Shown here: in pieces, positions 47,013-60,400 of the stretch
Numbering within the stretch: the stretch's first letter is position 1
Layout: the number at the start of each line of letters is the position of its first letter
Origin: Isoetes taiwanensis
Taxonomy: Eukaryota > Streptophyta > Lycopodiopsida > Isoetales > Isoetaceae
Direction of reading: 5' to 3'
DNA length: 64,000 bases
Assembly: GCA_021234155.1 (NCBI GenBank)
Contig: JAJEKV010000045.1
Span: 9,533,105 to 9,597,104 of the forward strand
The notes under the pieces: generated by a model
The model's input: the letters and a program-made list of their open reading frames with translations, nothing else
The model's database searches: none
What the model was told of the DNA's origin: nothing
Position numbers and translations under genes: made by a program

Positions 47013-47279
47013 ATGGTATCTTCAACAACAAACAAAACCAACCAGTCTGCAGTTGCATGCCTTGTTTGTGGTCTACATATAAAATGACTCAGGTGCACAT
47101 AAAGCCAGGTCAATGATGTGTCTACCACGCTTCCGCAAAGCAACATTTGCAGGACGAATGGATCTTCTTCCTTGTGATTAAAGCCCTCCATACTTGCTGC
47201 AACATAAAACACAAAAGTTAAAACACAATATAAAGACGATACGTTAAAATATAACAGGGTCTAGGTGGTTTTGGGAACA

Positions 47280-47740
47280 TATAAAATATCAATGCCTATG
47301 CTCACATAGGCAAAGACCAATTTTTTTCCAGGAAAAAAAAAAGAGAGAAGAGAATGAGAAAAAGGGACGTGTCTATAATGGCATAAGTAAAGACGATTTT
47401 AGAGTGCATTTTGCCTATGATTGGGATAGACAAAAACCAAACTTTTTTTCAAAAAAGATTTTAGAGAGCATTCAGCCTATGATGGCATGGGCAAATGCCA
47501 AACTTTCTTTTCCAAAAAGAACAAGAATAAAAAAGTAGAAATAAAAAAGAGACATGTCTATGACGGCATAGGCAAATGCCACTTTCTTTTCCAAAAGAAA
47601 CAAGAGTAAAGAAAAAAAAAAACAAAAAAGGGACATGTTTATGACAGCATAGGCAAATTGGTTTTCAAGAAAAAGTTTTGCCATGACGGCATAGAGAAGA
47701 GTATTTTTGGACGACCAAGTCTATGATGGCATAAGGGAAG
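47280..47740. repeat. Degenerate tandem repeats around ctatgacggcataggcaaa
   Basis: At least five copies of a block of roughly 60-95 bp have the core (c)tatga(c/t)ggcata(g/a)gcaaa, followed by ttttccaaaa and A-rich filler, with variable spacing. This makes spurious minus-strand frames full of Phe and Leu. Confidence 0.75.
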
Positions 47741-47819
47741 GAAAATTTTTGAATGGGACAAAGTGCTGGAGCATCTAAGAACAGCAGCGATTTTGCAAAT
47801 CGGGCATCCAGGGCTTTTC

Positions 47820-50670
47820 AAAATCTGGATGACTCTTCAAAATTCGAATCTCTGAGATCCTGGTTAGCCGAGATGCTAAAGCGCCATGTAAAGGTTCATC
47901 TAAGCCATTTGGATTCATCTCTAATCTGATTATTTCTGTCATACCCTGACGGATTTAATAAAGTGCCTTACTACGTCTAAGGAGTTGACTGGTTGTCTCG
48001 AATTTGCAAAGCTTTCAAAGGAATATACATAGCCAAAGAGAATTACATGAAACATGTACATTCCTTTGATGCAATTTTTGTTTGATCTCTATCTGAAGAT
48101 GCCGATATTGTCAAATTTTGAGCTTTTCAATGCTCCCTTTTTTGGACTTTTTGCATTATATTCTTTAGTTTTGTTCTCCATTTTCTCTATGATTTTGCAT
48201 AATTCTTTTCAATCATAGACTAGAAACATGTGCTCGGCGATGCCAGACATTAATCGTGGACATGTGGAATGCATTTACAACAATATGTGTTCCAGATGCA
48301 ATACATATATAGATAGAGAACAAACATTATCTTTCAAGTGTAAACAGAATATGCAATATTGTACAAAGCGTGTTTACTTCTTGGTCTAAGAATTGCTCAA
48401 CAAAATCTTAAAACAAATATACTGGATGTACACACAAATAGATTGAGCAATCTAAAACTATAGAGTTTATATTCATCGGCCTCAAGAGATCCACATCATA
48501 AAGAAGCTATTTGAAAGAACTTTAGGAACATCTCTCAGCTTGATGTGAAGATTCCAGATCCAATACAACTGCAATTAGAGTGTAATGTGCATCCTGCTAT
48601 TAGATATTGCAATATAAGAGTGCTACCATCCTACTTGGTCTGCCATAATCAAAGGATGCATTGCTTTATCAAAGCATGCCTTAATCAAGCTCTAAAACCC
48701 TATATATGGATGCCATGGTTGATAAGATTGCATGCTTCATCTATAAGCTGCATGTTAACATCCTCATAGTTCTTACAAAATTTTTAAAATGATAAATCCC
48801 TTGACCCTGAAAACAATAAACTCTAACCCTAGACCCTAGATGCTCAACTCTATAAAAACTTTGGGCATCAGTTTTTATTGTGATTGGCATGTAGATCCAA
48901 CACATTAATCTAATATATCCATTTGCTATATTTTACATTTGGTATCCTGACAGTGTTCTGCTCTTTGATTAGGTCACATAGGTCTATTGGTCTTTGTAGA
49001 CGATACAAATCCATTCAATTCAATTCAATTCAATTTTTAAAAGATTGTAAATTTTACTTGATATAATAGTCATGATATCCTATCCGAGCACACAAATTTT
49101 AAACTTCAAATCGTGTGCAGATATGGTTGATAGCATTGCATGGTTGCATGTTACATCTGCTAAGTTCTTCAAATTCATGATATGGTAAGTCCGTCCCTAA
49201 AACCCTAAGTCCGAAATATGTAACAATAAATCCAATAACCTAAATGTGTAATTTATCAAACACGTGTAGCATGCACAATATAGTTTGGTTGTCATTAATC
49301 CTTTGATGTTTTGATAACATCAAACTTGCACAGAAGCATCTCACTCCAGTTGATATTTAAGTTCCCTAACTAAATTAGTGCCCATTTAATAACAAATTAA
49401 ACATTCTTCTTGTTTTTGGCGCCTCATTCTTGAAGCTGGTCATAAATAGCTCTAATCAGGGGAATGGAGCAATACTTTCTCTATTTCAACTCCTAAAGCT
49501 CCAAACTTGTTAAAGTCATTGAACTTGTGACTGAATGACACATATGGTTCCCCACTTGTAGAGAAGTAACTTATGAAAAATACGTCAACATTAGCAGTAC
49601 AATTGTTCTTTGTGAGCAACAATATAATATATCTTAAAGCAATTTCAAATCTATGATGCCCTGGAACTTATGTCTAACCGCGACATTTATGCAAATATAT
49701 GTTTTCCTGCAACTAAGTGAAAATGTAAACCAAGTTAGTACCATAATTGAGATGTTATAAGCTCGCAACATTTATACAAATATATCTTTTCCTGCACAAT
49801 GCACCTGCACAATGCTATTTAGATAATTTCCATTCCTAATGCAATGTTCAATGCTCATTCCATGATTAGCTTTGCAGAAGAGAAGTGATTGACCTACACA
49901 AACCTCGAAACCTGTAAAAAATGCTGGTTCATTTTTTGCTAGCTGGCCTGCTGTTCTGGAGTCTGTAGACAGTGAAGTAAATGACTTTTCAACCAGCTTC
50001 ACAATTTAAACGTGTTCCACAACATCAGCTACAGAAATGACCTGTACAGTAAATTCATGTTATAATCTAATAGCTAGGAGATAACTTGGGCAACACAATA
50101 ACCTGAAACTCAAAAGGATATGATTCTTGGTCATATCTAAGACAAAGAACATTAAATACTCGCCATTCTAAGTGCAGTATAATGGATGCAAATGTATTTT
50201 TGCATGTCTTGCTTTGTAATCTTCTAAATGTTGTCTGCTGGACCTAAAATTGTGTGCTCCAATGGACAATGTTGAAAAGCAGTTGCATGCAGGTCATCGA
50301 AGATCACCTCTTCCATTCATGCTTCAACCTGGTAATTGTTTTTTAGAATGGGCAGAGAATTCAGTATCTATAACTTAGAATGAGGAAATTGGAAGCTCTA
50401 GTGTAGTAATCATGAAAACTATGAGGCCCGGTATGTCATACATGACGTACATCTAGTTTCTGAGCATGATAGTTAGTCATGCTTAGAAAATGTTCTATAA
50501 ACATAAAACATACTCAGGGAGTATAGCTAGACCAAATCAATAAATATGCTATCTGCCCATGCATTGTAGAAGAAAGGGTCATATACCAAGAAATATATGG
50601 TGTCATGATAACATTTACAACTGATTTGCAGACCCCCAGGAGATCTTCAATAAATTATCGGATTGAAACA
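47820..50670. other. No gene; one LINE-tail-like repeat
   Basis: AT-rich stretch without a recognised coding block. At 48,996-49,036, gacgatacaaatc precedes (TTCAA)n, another probable LINE 3' tail. An imperfect duplication, acatttatNcaaatatat, lies near 49,683 and 49,769. Confidence 0.35.
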
Positions 50671-50672
50671 TA

Positions 50673-50798
50673 GTATCATGGACTTCTTTAATTGCGGGAT
50701 ATCCTGAGCATGGATTAGGCCATGAAGCATTGGAGTGTTATGCTAGGATGCAAATTGATTGTGTAACGCCAAATATAATCACATATATGTGCTTAAAG
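50673..50798 (+). pseudogene. PPR protein fragment
   Basis: A 42-codon frame reads WTSLIAGYPEHGLGHEALE then YARMQIDCVTPNIITYMCLK. This is a pentatricopeptide repeat of the PLS type (organellar RNA-binding proteins). It is isolated and has no start. It may belong with the larger PPR relic at 53.6-55.0 kb, split by later insertions. Confidence 0.65.
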
Positions 50799-51006
50799 AT
50801 CCGCCAACTCAAAGGTAGATATCTGATGCTCTTGATAAGTTTGTCATAGCTCAAGAACGGGCAAAAAATGTAAATATATCTTGATTCAACTACATCAGAT
50901 TCTTTTTCAAAGTCATGTCATTACAAGTTTTGTCTATTGCAGTTTATAATCATTACAAAATAATGTATTTTGAATCATTATGCAAAGGAGGCATATAGCA
51001 TGACTA

Positions 51007-51201
51007 GTGGGCAGAACGGTGGTTCTAATGATGTACAAGTTGTTGAAGCTAGAAACCTTGGAATTTCAGCGCAATGCCACAAGGAATTTCAATGAGCAAA
51101 GGGCCTTGGATAGGGGTGGTTTTGGTGTTGTGTATACAGGCATCTTAGATTTGACCTTTAAAAGTCCATTTCTATTATTGCTTGCTTGTGCTTATGTATG
51201 A
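51007..51201 (+). pseudogene. Receptor-like kinase exon fragment
   Basis: The frame contains ATRNFNEQRALDRGGFGVVY TGIL, the start of a plant receptor-like kinase catalytic domain with its glycine loop. The usual LGRGGFG is DRGGFG here, so one loop residue is changed. Nothing of the remaining kinase follows, and the frame ends after about 20 more codons. A truncated relic. Confidence 0.65.
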
Positions 51202-51204
51202 AAT

Positions 51205-53630
51205 TTATGAAGCAAGTATTATAACCGCGCTCATGTTACATTTCACTCATTTCTCAACGTTACTTAAGCAAGAAAAAACAAATTCCAATGCATAACCTGC
51301 CTAGACTATTTAGTGTCGTGTGAAGACAGACTTAACATTAATTATGTTAAAGAAGAGTTGTATCTTAATTCTCAAATGCATTGCTTTACATTAACTTAAA
51401 TGATGAAGATTTGCTTATATTAACAAGAGCTTAATTTGCAAGGGGAGACCATATTCTTCCACACATTCCCACCTAATAAATCTAATGCATAACCTGCCTT
51501 CTTCTAGACCAGACAAACCGTGTTGAGATCAGACCATCCTTGTTCCATGCCGAGCACCAAAGATCTCTTCAGGCCAATCCTCATAAAGTCATGGTATCAA
51601 GTACTCTATTGTTTTGAAGTAGCAATTTTGGATTGATTGTAAAAACATGACTTTGAAGTATGATTTAAGCCACTTCACCCTCCGGCCATGGAGGGCAACC
51701 CTCCGTGCGCAGCACCTTGTTTTTGGGTTGCCCATAGGGCAACCCCTGGGGAGTATGGGGCAAGACGCTTAGAGGGCTGCGATTGAAGAACCTTGTGGCA
51801 TATTCCTTGTGGACGGCTGTGGAATTTTGGGATTTGAGGGACCCCTCAATACACTTAGACGGCGTGGATTTCACATGAGCCAGGCGGAAGGTGGAGATGC
51901 GATCTCCGCTTTGGTTGGGTTGCGAGGGGCAAAGGTCTGGGGCCGTTTAGAAGTAGGCAGAAGGTGGAGATGTAGTCTCTGGTTTGTAATGCGAGGGGTC
52001 GCTTTTTGTTTCATCGATTGCTTAACGCCTTGGACATCCTTGATGCAGTTTGCCTTGATCTGGGGTTTTTTGCATTCTACGCTATTCTGAGGCCTTTTTT
52101 TTTACAAGATTGCAAGAATCTAATGGCGTGGCATGGGTGCTTGGACGGAAAAGTTTTCTCACAGCTTGATTTTTTGAAAATGTAGGCTTTTGAATTGTGT
52201 AGGTTTTAGTGCTATACAGGTTGCTGGCTTCGGACAAATATTGAATTGGGCAGGTTGAGCAAAGCCAGGGTTATCTGCTCCGGACCTCTTTGGGCCTTTT
52301 CTGGACTTCGATGGCAAGTAAATCCGGCCCAAAATTTCATGCAGAGTGATTCCATTTTGTGGGGTATGCCAGTGTAGCAGGAATGTAAGGACTATAAACT
52401 AGAATGTAGACTGAGATATGACTGGTATAGAACTTACAAGTATATAATATGTGTAAATAGCGATCGATGGCTCAACGTTCCCCAAGCCTGCATCCCCTCT
52501 GTTTGAAATTCCTTTCATCCATTAAAACAGAAACAATCTTCTTAGCTCTGAAATTTATTGGTGCCATTCTTTTCAATCATATAGGTGTGCTTGCAGATGC
52601 GCACTACTCATAATGGGCATTGCAGTTGCAAGTCGTGTCTTTCACCTGCAACCACTCAAAAAAATGTATAATGCAATGATTTGATTTGCATTGAAGTTAA
52701 TGAATTGAATTGTTGTTGTGATAGTTTGGAAGTACATGTTGCGTTGTAGCTGCTCCTTTGCTGGAGGTGTAATCTAATCAATTGACTTTCCATTGTATTT
52801 AGTTTTAAGAAGCAGCTATGTGTTAAGAAGTTATTATAATTTACTTTGTGTAATTTTTTCCAATTTTCTTCAAGCAGAGATCACCATTGTTTCATGCATG
52901 TGGTTGCCATTAGAATTAGATTGGCCGACTTTCCAATGCAAGATGTTGATATTCTACAAAATCTGTTAAAAATAAAAGCATAGAGCTTACCTGAATCGAT
53001 ACAGCTTTGAACTGTTACATTATTCTCATTTTGAGTGTTTTGTTGAAATATGCGGGCCGAAAATTAGGATAACCAAACAGTCACTGCCTGCACGGTGGAA
53101 GTTTTCCAAGCATTTTCAGGTAAAAGAAAACTCCCAGATTTATTGGATTTTTTTGCTACGCATGCACTTTTGGACCTTTTGATGTGAGACGGAGGATGCT
53201 GAAGTAGTGATACCTTATGAATACGAATAATGATTGATTAGAGGCGGAAAAATTGTTTGGATGTACCATCATTATGGTTCTAAATTCAAAAGCCAGTTAG
53301 CGGTTTGCTCTCTATGCCTCTTTTTCTTTAGACTGTTCATTCCAGGTGGGCTGTTCAGTTTAGTTTCAAATGAGCATAATATCATATTTTGGAGAGAAGA
53401 AGGCCCATTGCATTGTTCAGATTGGATTCAATTTCTGATCAGTATGAATGGAGGTGAGAAATCCAAAGGGTGCCAATCTTTTCTCGTTTCTCTTACTCAA
53501 TATGTTTAGGAATTTAATTAACATGTCAATAGTGGGCTGAAGCAGGGTAAGTGCTGTTAATAACTTGATAGCGGCTTTGACAGCAGGCCAGAGATAAACA
53601 AGATCTGTATCACCGATGATTGGTTATCCC
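51205..53630. other. No gene recognised; short hairpin
   Basis: At 51,724-51,745 GGGTTGCCCATAGGGCAACCC forms a perfect hairpin in a GC-richer stretch (51.66-52.1 kb). Similar wording (gggcaacccaaaaa) occurs near 2,560. Around it are open frames with no family match. Confidence 0.35.
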
Positions 53631-53639
53631 AGAAAGCAT

Positions 53640-54965
53640 TGCACATGGATAAACAAGACAAATGGAAATATTTTATGTACGTTTCTCTCTTACAAGAGTG
53701 CACAAACTTTGCAAATTTGTTAGACGGCAAGCGAGTTCATGCACAACATTGATCACGCAATTTATTCAGAGAATATAGTCTTGAACATGTACATGAAATG
53801 TGGAAGTATGGAGGATGCATGCCATGTATTTGAGAAACACTCTGGGCATAATGTAGTCACCTGAAATGATTGCTGGGCATGTCAAGTATGGCTGTGATAA
53901 CTAAGCTTTTGAACTGTTGAAACAAACAGACTAGCTTGGAACCAAACAAAGTTTTTTTTTTTTGGTGCATGTGCCAATCGGCAGGCTTAGAGCAGGGCAA
54001 GCAGCTCCATGCTTATGCTATAAAAACTCAGTGTGATTTGGATACTTTCCTTGTATGCCAAACGTCGTTGCATATGTGCAGTGAGGCAAGCCGTTAACAT
54101 GATACCTATGCAACATGTGGTATCTTGGACTGCATTGATTTCAGTAATATCCAACATGGCAATTTTAAGGAAGCCCTAAAACTTCACAGGCAAATGCAGT
54201 GGGAGCAAAAGCTCGTAATTGATAAAATCATGTTCATTAATATGCTGAACACATCTGCTACTCTGGCAGCATTAGAACATTGCCAACGACTCCATGGCAG
54301 CATTAGAACATCGCCAACAACTCCATGGCAGCATTGTGAAATCTCAGTTTAAGTGTGTTGCATGGGTGAAATAATGCTGTTATTGGCATGCATGCTAATT
54401 TTGGAAGCATGAAAGATGCTTTGCAGGCTTTCAATGGCATAGTGGCAGGAGACGAACTTCCATGGAGTATCATGACCACAGCATCTGCCCTGTATGGTGA
54501 TGGAAAGAACAGATTGAAATTGCATAATCAGATGCAACAGGAGAGTAAAAGTCCTGATAATATCACTTTCATTAGCGTACTCTCTGCATGTAGCCATGGA
54601 GGCCTAGTGGATGAAGGCCATCAATAAATGCATGCAATGATTGGGGACTATGGGATCATGAATCAAGACTATTTCGCGTGTATAGTTGATATTCTTGGTT
54701 GTGGGGGCCATTTAACAGAGGCAGAGGACTTTGTCAAGATGATGCTTTTTGAGCCAGTTAGTGCAAGATGTATAGGATTCTTTAGTGCAGGTAGACTCCA
54801 TGGCCAGCAGAACAAGTTGTGAAATCTGTTTTCAGGCTAGACCCTGATAATTATGCTGCATTTGTGTTGTTTTCAAACATATATGCTGCAGCAGGCCGAT
54901 GGAAGGATAAAGCTCGTCTCAAGAAGTTCATGGAGGATAGTGGTCTCGACATGCACCTATAAGGT
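53640..54965 (+). pseudogene. PPR protein (PLS/E-type) pseudogene
   Basis: A run of PPR motifs in changing frames with several stops: YVSLLQECTNFANLLDGKRV, ENIVLNMYMKCGSMEDACHV (then VVT and TGA where W is expected), FKEALKLHRQMQWEQ, MHANFGSMKDALQAFNGIV, DNITFISVLSACSHGGLVDE, YFACIVDILGCGGHLTEAED, and YAAFVLFSNIYAAAGRWKD with ARLKKFMEDSGL at the end. Motif order matches a plant PLS-class PPR protein (organelle RNA editing or processing) through the E-region entry. Frameshifts and nonsense codons throughout mark it as a pseudogene. Confidence 0.85.
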
Positions 54966-54969
54966 GGGA

Positions 54970-56320
54970 TGACAAAATTTTTACTTGTTATCTGATGAAT
55001 ATACACTCAGATCTGTATAGTTGTCCTAAAGAAGCTGCTCACACATAATGGTTACAAATCATGTCATCCATTCCAAATGGGCTGCTTTGGGACAATTTTA
55101 GGTGCTCCTTTCTTAATCATTGTGAGGTGGTAGGATTTTGAAGTGGGGGAGTTAACCAAAGCATGTCTTGACTAAAATGTGACGCAAAAGAAGTTGCCCA
55201 TATGACGATCTAATGTAATTGATCAAGATTGTCATCAAAGCACTACAACCATTTGAGAAGTATTCTACGCTGCACTGCATCTTGTTAGCTTGGCTCTACC
55301 GCTGCCTATTAACTGGACAAAAGAGACACTCAATGCAGCTCTTTCTGCAATGGAATCATAAATGTCTCACAATTGTAGCTCAAGAAGCTTTCCCAGGCCC
55401 GATTTTGACCATCTGTGTTCTGAAATCTGTGGATTTTAGCGGTTCTGATTGTCTATGGATTGTCGCAGATATCTTTGAGATTCACAACGTGCATGTAGAA
55501 GTTTAAAATACTGTAGTTGTCTATGGCTTAATGTCAGGTTTCTTTCCTTGGCTGTTTAGATTTGTCTTATGCATTTACTATCATATGATCCGATGCTTGT
55601 GTTACAAATATTGCAGGCAATTCTGAATGGTCATGGCCATTGTTTGAAGGCTACCCATCCTTTCTTTGATACTACCATTCCTTAGGTAACAAAAAACTGC
55701 TGAATCTAGGTATTTTGTAGGAAGTACCAATCTTATTATTTCTTTCCTTCTGTTGCATATGAAGCTTATAAAGTACCCCATTAGGCTTTCAATTTTTGCA
55801 GTTGTCCATGATGATTGTGCTGATTTTTGAAGGTACCAAAAGAAGACGACAAAGAAAAGTCTTAGAACTGCCGATCTCTGAATGTAGGTATTTTTCTCTT
55901 GATGAAAACAAAGTCCCAGACCTGCTAAGCATTGTTGAATCTAGGTATTTTCCTTTTAATAAATGTGTTATGTCATTTTGCAAACTTTATAATGTGCATA
56001 ATGGTTCTGTGCTATAGTCCTCTGGTCACTGCATTATAGAAGTCCTGTTTTTATATGATCCATATTTGAATATATAAGTGCACTGACAGGTCTAATAATG
56101 AGCTCAAGCAGAAGTGTGATTTTCAAGGAACATGCATGCAAGGAACAGGCATGCATGTATTATTGGTATTGATACGTGGTTGGAGAGGCATAAAAGGTTT
56201 TGCAACGGGCAACCCATTGATGCGTTAGCATCTTGTTTTCTTTTACCGGGAACGCATAGTGGCGCTTAGGTAAACTTTTGCTTGTTCCCACGATTATCTA
56301 AGCGTGTCTGAGAATTCACA
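54970..56320. other. No gene recognised
   Basis: Several moderate open frames on the plus strand but no family signature or convincing exon. gcatgcaaggaacaggcatgc is a short near-palindrome at about 56,133. Confidence 0.35.
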
Positions 56321-56325
56321 AGGAG

Positions 56326-56628
56326 ATGGGGAAGCTGGCACCGCCCTTCAGCGATGAGACGGCCAGGGACAAGCTCCAACATGCAGATTTTTGGAACACC
56401 AAGGATCCTATCAAAGTTGCTCAAGCATACAGTCCGGACTGCCAAAAATTGCGGAACAGGGATATCCTTCTTACCGGAAGGTATGCAATTGTTGAATTTC
56501 TCGCCTCCAAATGGGCTCTAAAACGCCAATACAATAGCACCTCCACTCTCAGCAGATCTGACGTAGCATATGTTAGGCCATTAGATTTCTATATTTTCGA
56601 ATCGACCGCCAGGGAAATTAGAAAGTGA
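56326..56628 (+). pseudogene. DUF1348 (SnoaL/NTF2-like) protein, N-terminal part
   Basis: The 100-codon frame from the ATG resembles the N-terminal half of DUF1348 proteins, small alpha+beta-barrel proteins of the NTF2-like fold with no firmly known role: PPFSDETARDKLQHADFWNT, DPIKVAQAYSPDCQ, then RNRDILLTGRYAIVEFLASK and WALKRQY. After that the family match stops, and the last 30 residues look unrelated. Usual length is about 150-160 residues, so this is a truncated copy or one exon of a damaged gene. Confidence 0.6.
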
Positions 56629-56984
56629 ACAAAAATAGTAGACACAGAGATGACCTAGAGTTTGCCTTTGCCATGACAGAGAGTTTTTTCTCGCGCCCTA
56701 GCAATGCTTGGGAGTTGGGAGATGTGGCCCGGAGTTTTTTAGGGTAAAAGGATTTGAACTTCTAAAACGTACTTTACAAATAGCATTCTTCTAATTTGTA
56801 ACACGGACCTGGATCCGGAGATATGACCAGAGCCCCCTTCCCTTACGTCGATTGCTTGCCCTGCAGACATGCAACGTATTTGGTACATATCTTGTTGTTT
56901 CAGAGACTGCACTGCCCTAAAGAATACCACATTACTTCAGAAGGTGCAAGCAATATTTTTTTGCCATAACTCTTCTGCCACATA

Positions 56985-57415
56985 TAACATGCCATCTCCT
57001 GTTCAACAGGTTGGCACAGAGGAAATTGCAACTTTCATTCTGTTATTCTTAGGAGCTGGAGCTGGCATGACCAATATATTGCCACATGATAGAATTACAC
57101 TGTTTAGGTTGGCTGCAACAAATTGACTCGATGTGATGATGATGATTTATGCAAGTGGACAATTTATCAGCAACCATTCCTGCAGGAAGTGCTCTTCAGT
57201 CTTTTGTGCTACAACTCATCATCTCATCTATTCTCATGTTTATCGTCTCTACAGTCTCTATAGATATCAATGATGTAAGCATCATATTGTTCGTTCTTCA
57301 ACTTTTAATGTTTTTTAAATGGGTTTCCATGAAACTGTCTCAAGCCTTTAGATTGAAGAGCTTGCTGGACTTGCAGTAGAGGGTACCGTGCTTCTCAATT
57401 CTATCATTGCAGGGT
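56985..57415 (+). pseudogene. NIP: NIP-type aquaporin, broken
   Basis: Three plus-strand pieces follow NIP (nodulin-26-like) aquaporin order. VQQVGTEEIATFILLFLGAG is helix 1. After a stop, LDVMMMIYASGQFIS corresponds to the helix before the first NPA loop. Then ATIPAGSALQSFVLQLIISS, LMFIVSTVSIDIND (splice) and EELAGLAVEGTVLLNSIIAG cover helices 4-5. The HISGAHxNPA half-helix is deleted and the second NPA exon was not found, so neither pore motif is left. NIPs carry water and metalloids such as silicic or boric acid across membranes; this copy cannot. Confidence 0.78.
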
Positions 57416-57419
57416 GCAG

Positions 57420-60400
57420 TTTTGCCACATCCATATTTTCTGTGCCTCGTGTTGCTGCTGTAAATGATGCTCTTTATGTGTGTGCCCTCACACTTCATAT
57501 GGACATGTACATCTATATCTGTCTTCTATTCCTAATGTCATAGAGTTTGTGTTTCTCATGCAATGGCTTAGCAAATGTCTTCATGCTTGGAAGATGCTAT
57601 TGTTTGGGCAATGTGAGCATGGTATCTGCCTGTATATCTGCCTGTAGCCATTCAGGCTTCTTGTATAAGGGATTTCACTTCTTTGTTACACTCAGTGAGA
57701 ATTAAATTATGATATCACAGGCAGGCAAAGGGGTCTAATAAATAGTGCTCCCTCCATTGAGCCTTGCTGGAGGTGAGACATGGCTTGATGGGTGTTACCA
57801 AAGTACTTGGGAGTATTGGCCAAATTGGACTCTCTAATACTTAAGCAGCACTGCAGGCTTTCAAACATAAATGAAGAAGATGGATCCTTTTATATGCCAG
57901 TTAGAGAATGCATCGTATCCTTTTTTGGAAGCATTATGTAAAAAAAAGAGGTGATGCTTAACATCATTTATCTTGCAACTTGCTAACAAATCCCAGTTTC
58001 ATGCTAAATGGTTGCTATCCAGGTTTATTATAGGACATGTAACTCATCTTAGAATGTGCTGTCCAACTTATGAAGCTGCAGATTAAAAGCTGATTGAATT
58101 GCTTGTAAGCATGTTGTCTCCAACAAAGATGTGATAATCAAACATCTGATTTGCCAGCAAACATAAGATGTGAATCTTGTATTTGCATTTGGGTGGGTGA
58201 CTGCATGTGGCAACAATCATGTTATATATTGAAGCCCTATTCTATGTCTGCTCTCCGTCTCCAATAAAGTTCGTACTTCAGGTATGCTCCTCCTCATCAT
58301 CCCTAGACAGACTCTGTGCTGTCCTATGACACACAAGATCATTCGCTTAGATTATAGAAAGTCAAACAATACATATTGTTATTAAGCATATGATTGTAAG
58401 AAGCTGCCGGCCGCACCGCCGAAGATCAGCTATAATAGGAACTCACTTGGTTTGTCTTGTTTTCTTCTGTTTTCGAAGATAACATGTTTGTAGTTCTGAT
58501 ACCTGACCATTGTCCAAGATTTCAAACAGAATTGCTTGAGATTGCCTTCTTCCAGCTGTGTAAAACCAGTTAATTGCATGTTACTTTACAGACAAGAACA
58601 TTCAAAAGTGTGGTAAAAAGGACAGAAGATATATGTGAGAGTAATGATTTCAAATTTTTACCTTTTTAGAAAATAATGGTTTGTCTCATGCCAGAATGTA
58701 TATAGGCCAATGACAGCTTTTGATAGGTTCTGAATGGTACTGTTCATGAACTGCACATGCTATTATTTTAGTTCTTAGTGCTTTGTGGTTTTTCCGACCT
58801 CAAGACTTGAGTCTCTTTATTATCCACCCAGTATGCCATAGCTTTACACTGATTGAAGGATGCTGAATGTTCTGGCGGGCCAATTAACCATTAACATTAA
58901 GATGTAGCCCATTCGAGCTTCTGCCATTTCTTTTTTATGTTTTTGGCAATATATTGCTAGTTTTTTGTAGGCCCATATGTTACATATCTTAGAGACATGG
59001 ATCCATGACAATGCCAACACCACCAACAGCAATAATTCAAATGTAAGAAAAAATAAAATAAAGTACACCAACACCACCAGTGGCAAGAACTTAAATGTAA
59101 GAAAAAAAATAAGATAAGATAGTATAAAGGCCATGAATTAATGCCACCCTTATTGTAGTTACTTCAAATAAGTTGGCAAAAGCCAATACTTCAAATAAGT
59201 TGGCAAAAGCCAAAACACTCTTTAATCGTGAGTCAATTTAGAACTTAAGCCTACTCAAATTTTGTACTTGCTCTCTTGCAAACATAAGAACACATAAATG
59301 CATCATACCTATGAGAACTATTGTCTTGAAATTATTATATCATCTTGTTGTCTAGTGGTTCATGAAACCAAGTGTTGTCAAATTCCCCTGTAACACCTCT
59401 GAAGACGTTAAAAAACTCTTATCTTACTGCTTCAGCTATGATGGCTTGCCCTGCGATGGTTTGCAAAATGTTTTTTAAGTGCACGAATTTTCTCTGTCTG
59501 ACCCTTCGCTGACCCTCCGCATGAGTGTCTAAGTTATTTTTCTTAGATCAAAATGTTGGGTCGATGCCTATTTGGATATGTTTCATTTCCAGCGTTTAAG
59601 GGGCTACTTGGAAGCCCCATTTTTGGTATGGCCCAACATTTCTGCTCGGAAATCGGGGCTAACAGGGCTTAGCCGAGCTGTAGCTATTGCGGCCACGAGT
59701 TCGACATTCCCAGCATCGCTTCTCGGCTTCATGCTTGTGGCAAAAAGAAGGCGCTTTTCCAAGGTAAGTCGATTTATGACTACCTTATAATGAATGGTTT
59801 TGAAAGAAATAGATTTCTATGCAATCATTTGATTCAAATATATGGCTACTGTGCTGCCTTGCAAGAGATCTTTCTATGCCTGGAACTGCTGGTATAATTA
59901 GCTTTGGGTCAAATTGCATTTCATTCTCAGTTTAGACTCTTGAACTTTTCGCTTGCTTTTATGGTTTTTCAGATTCCTATTATAAACTAAAATGTACCTA
60001 GACCAGCTGAGGGAATTGCCATAGCCGAAAGAAGTTGAAAGAACTGCCATAACCGATTTTAGCTTTGTTATTTTGGGGCTTGTCAGAGAAATAATTCGGA
60101 ATTGAGAAATTGGGTAAGCACATGCACAGCCTAGCAGTGCTCCTGAGTCAAAGGATACAGAAATATCAGGTCCTACCAACGCTGAACTATCAGCAAAGAT
60201 AAGTATTTTGTATGAAAGACAAGATGATCATGACAGTGCTTTTCCAGAAACTAACTGAACGAATGAAAATGCTTGCGTGAGCACCAGCTCTTCCAAACTA
60301 AGGGGACAAGATGCCCTGTCTATAGGCGAATGCTAAATCATTGCATAAACGTAATAATTGTCGCATGTTCATGGGATTGACTCTGTTCTTTTATTATTGC

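Noticed and set aside
51665-52090. Open frames on both strands in the GC-richer stretch
   Set aside because: No domain, splice border or repeat of coding character; the hairpin there explains part of the composition.
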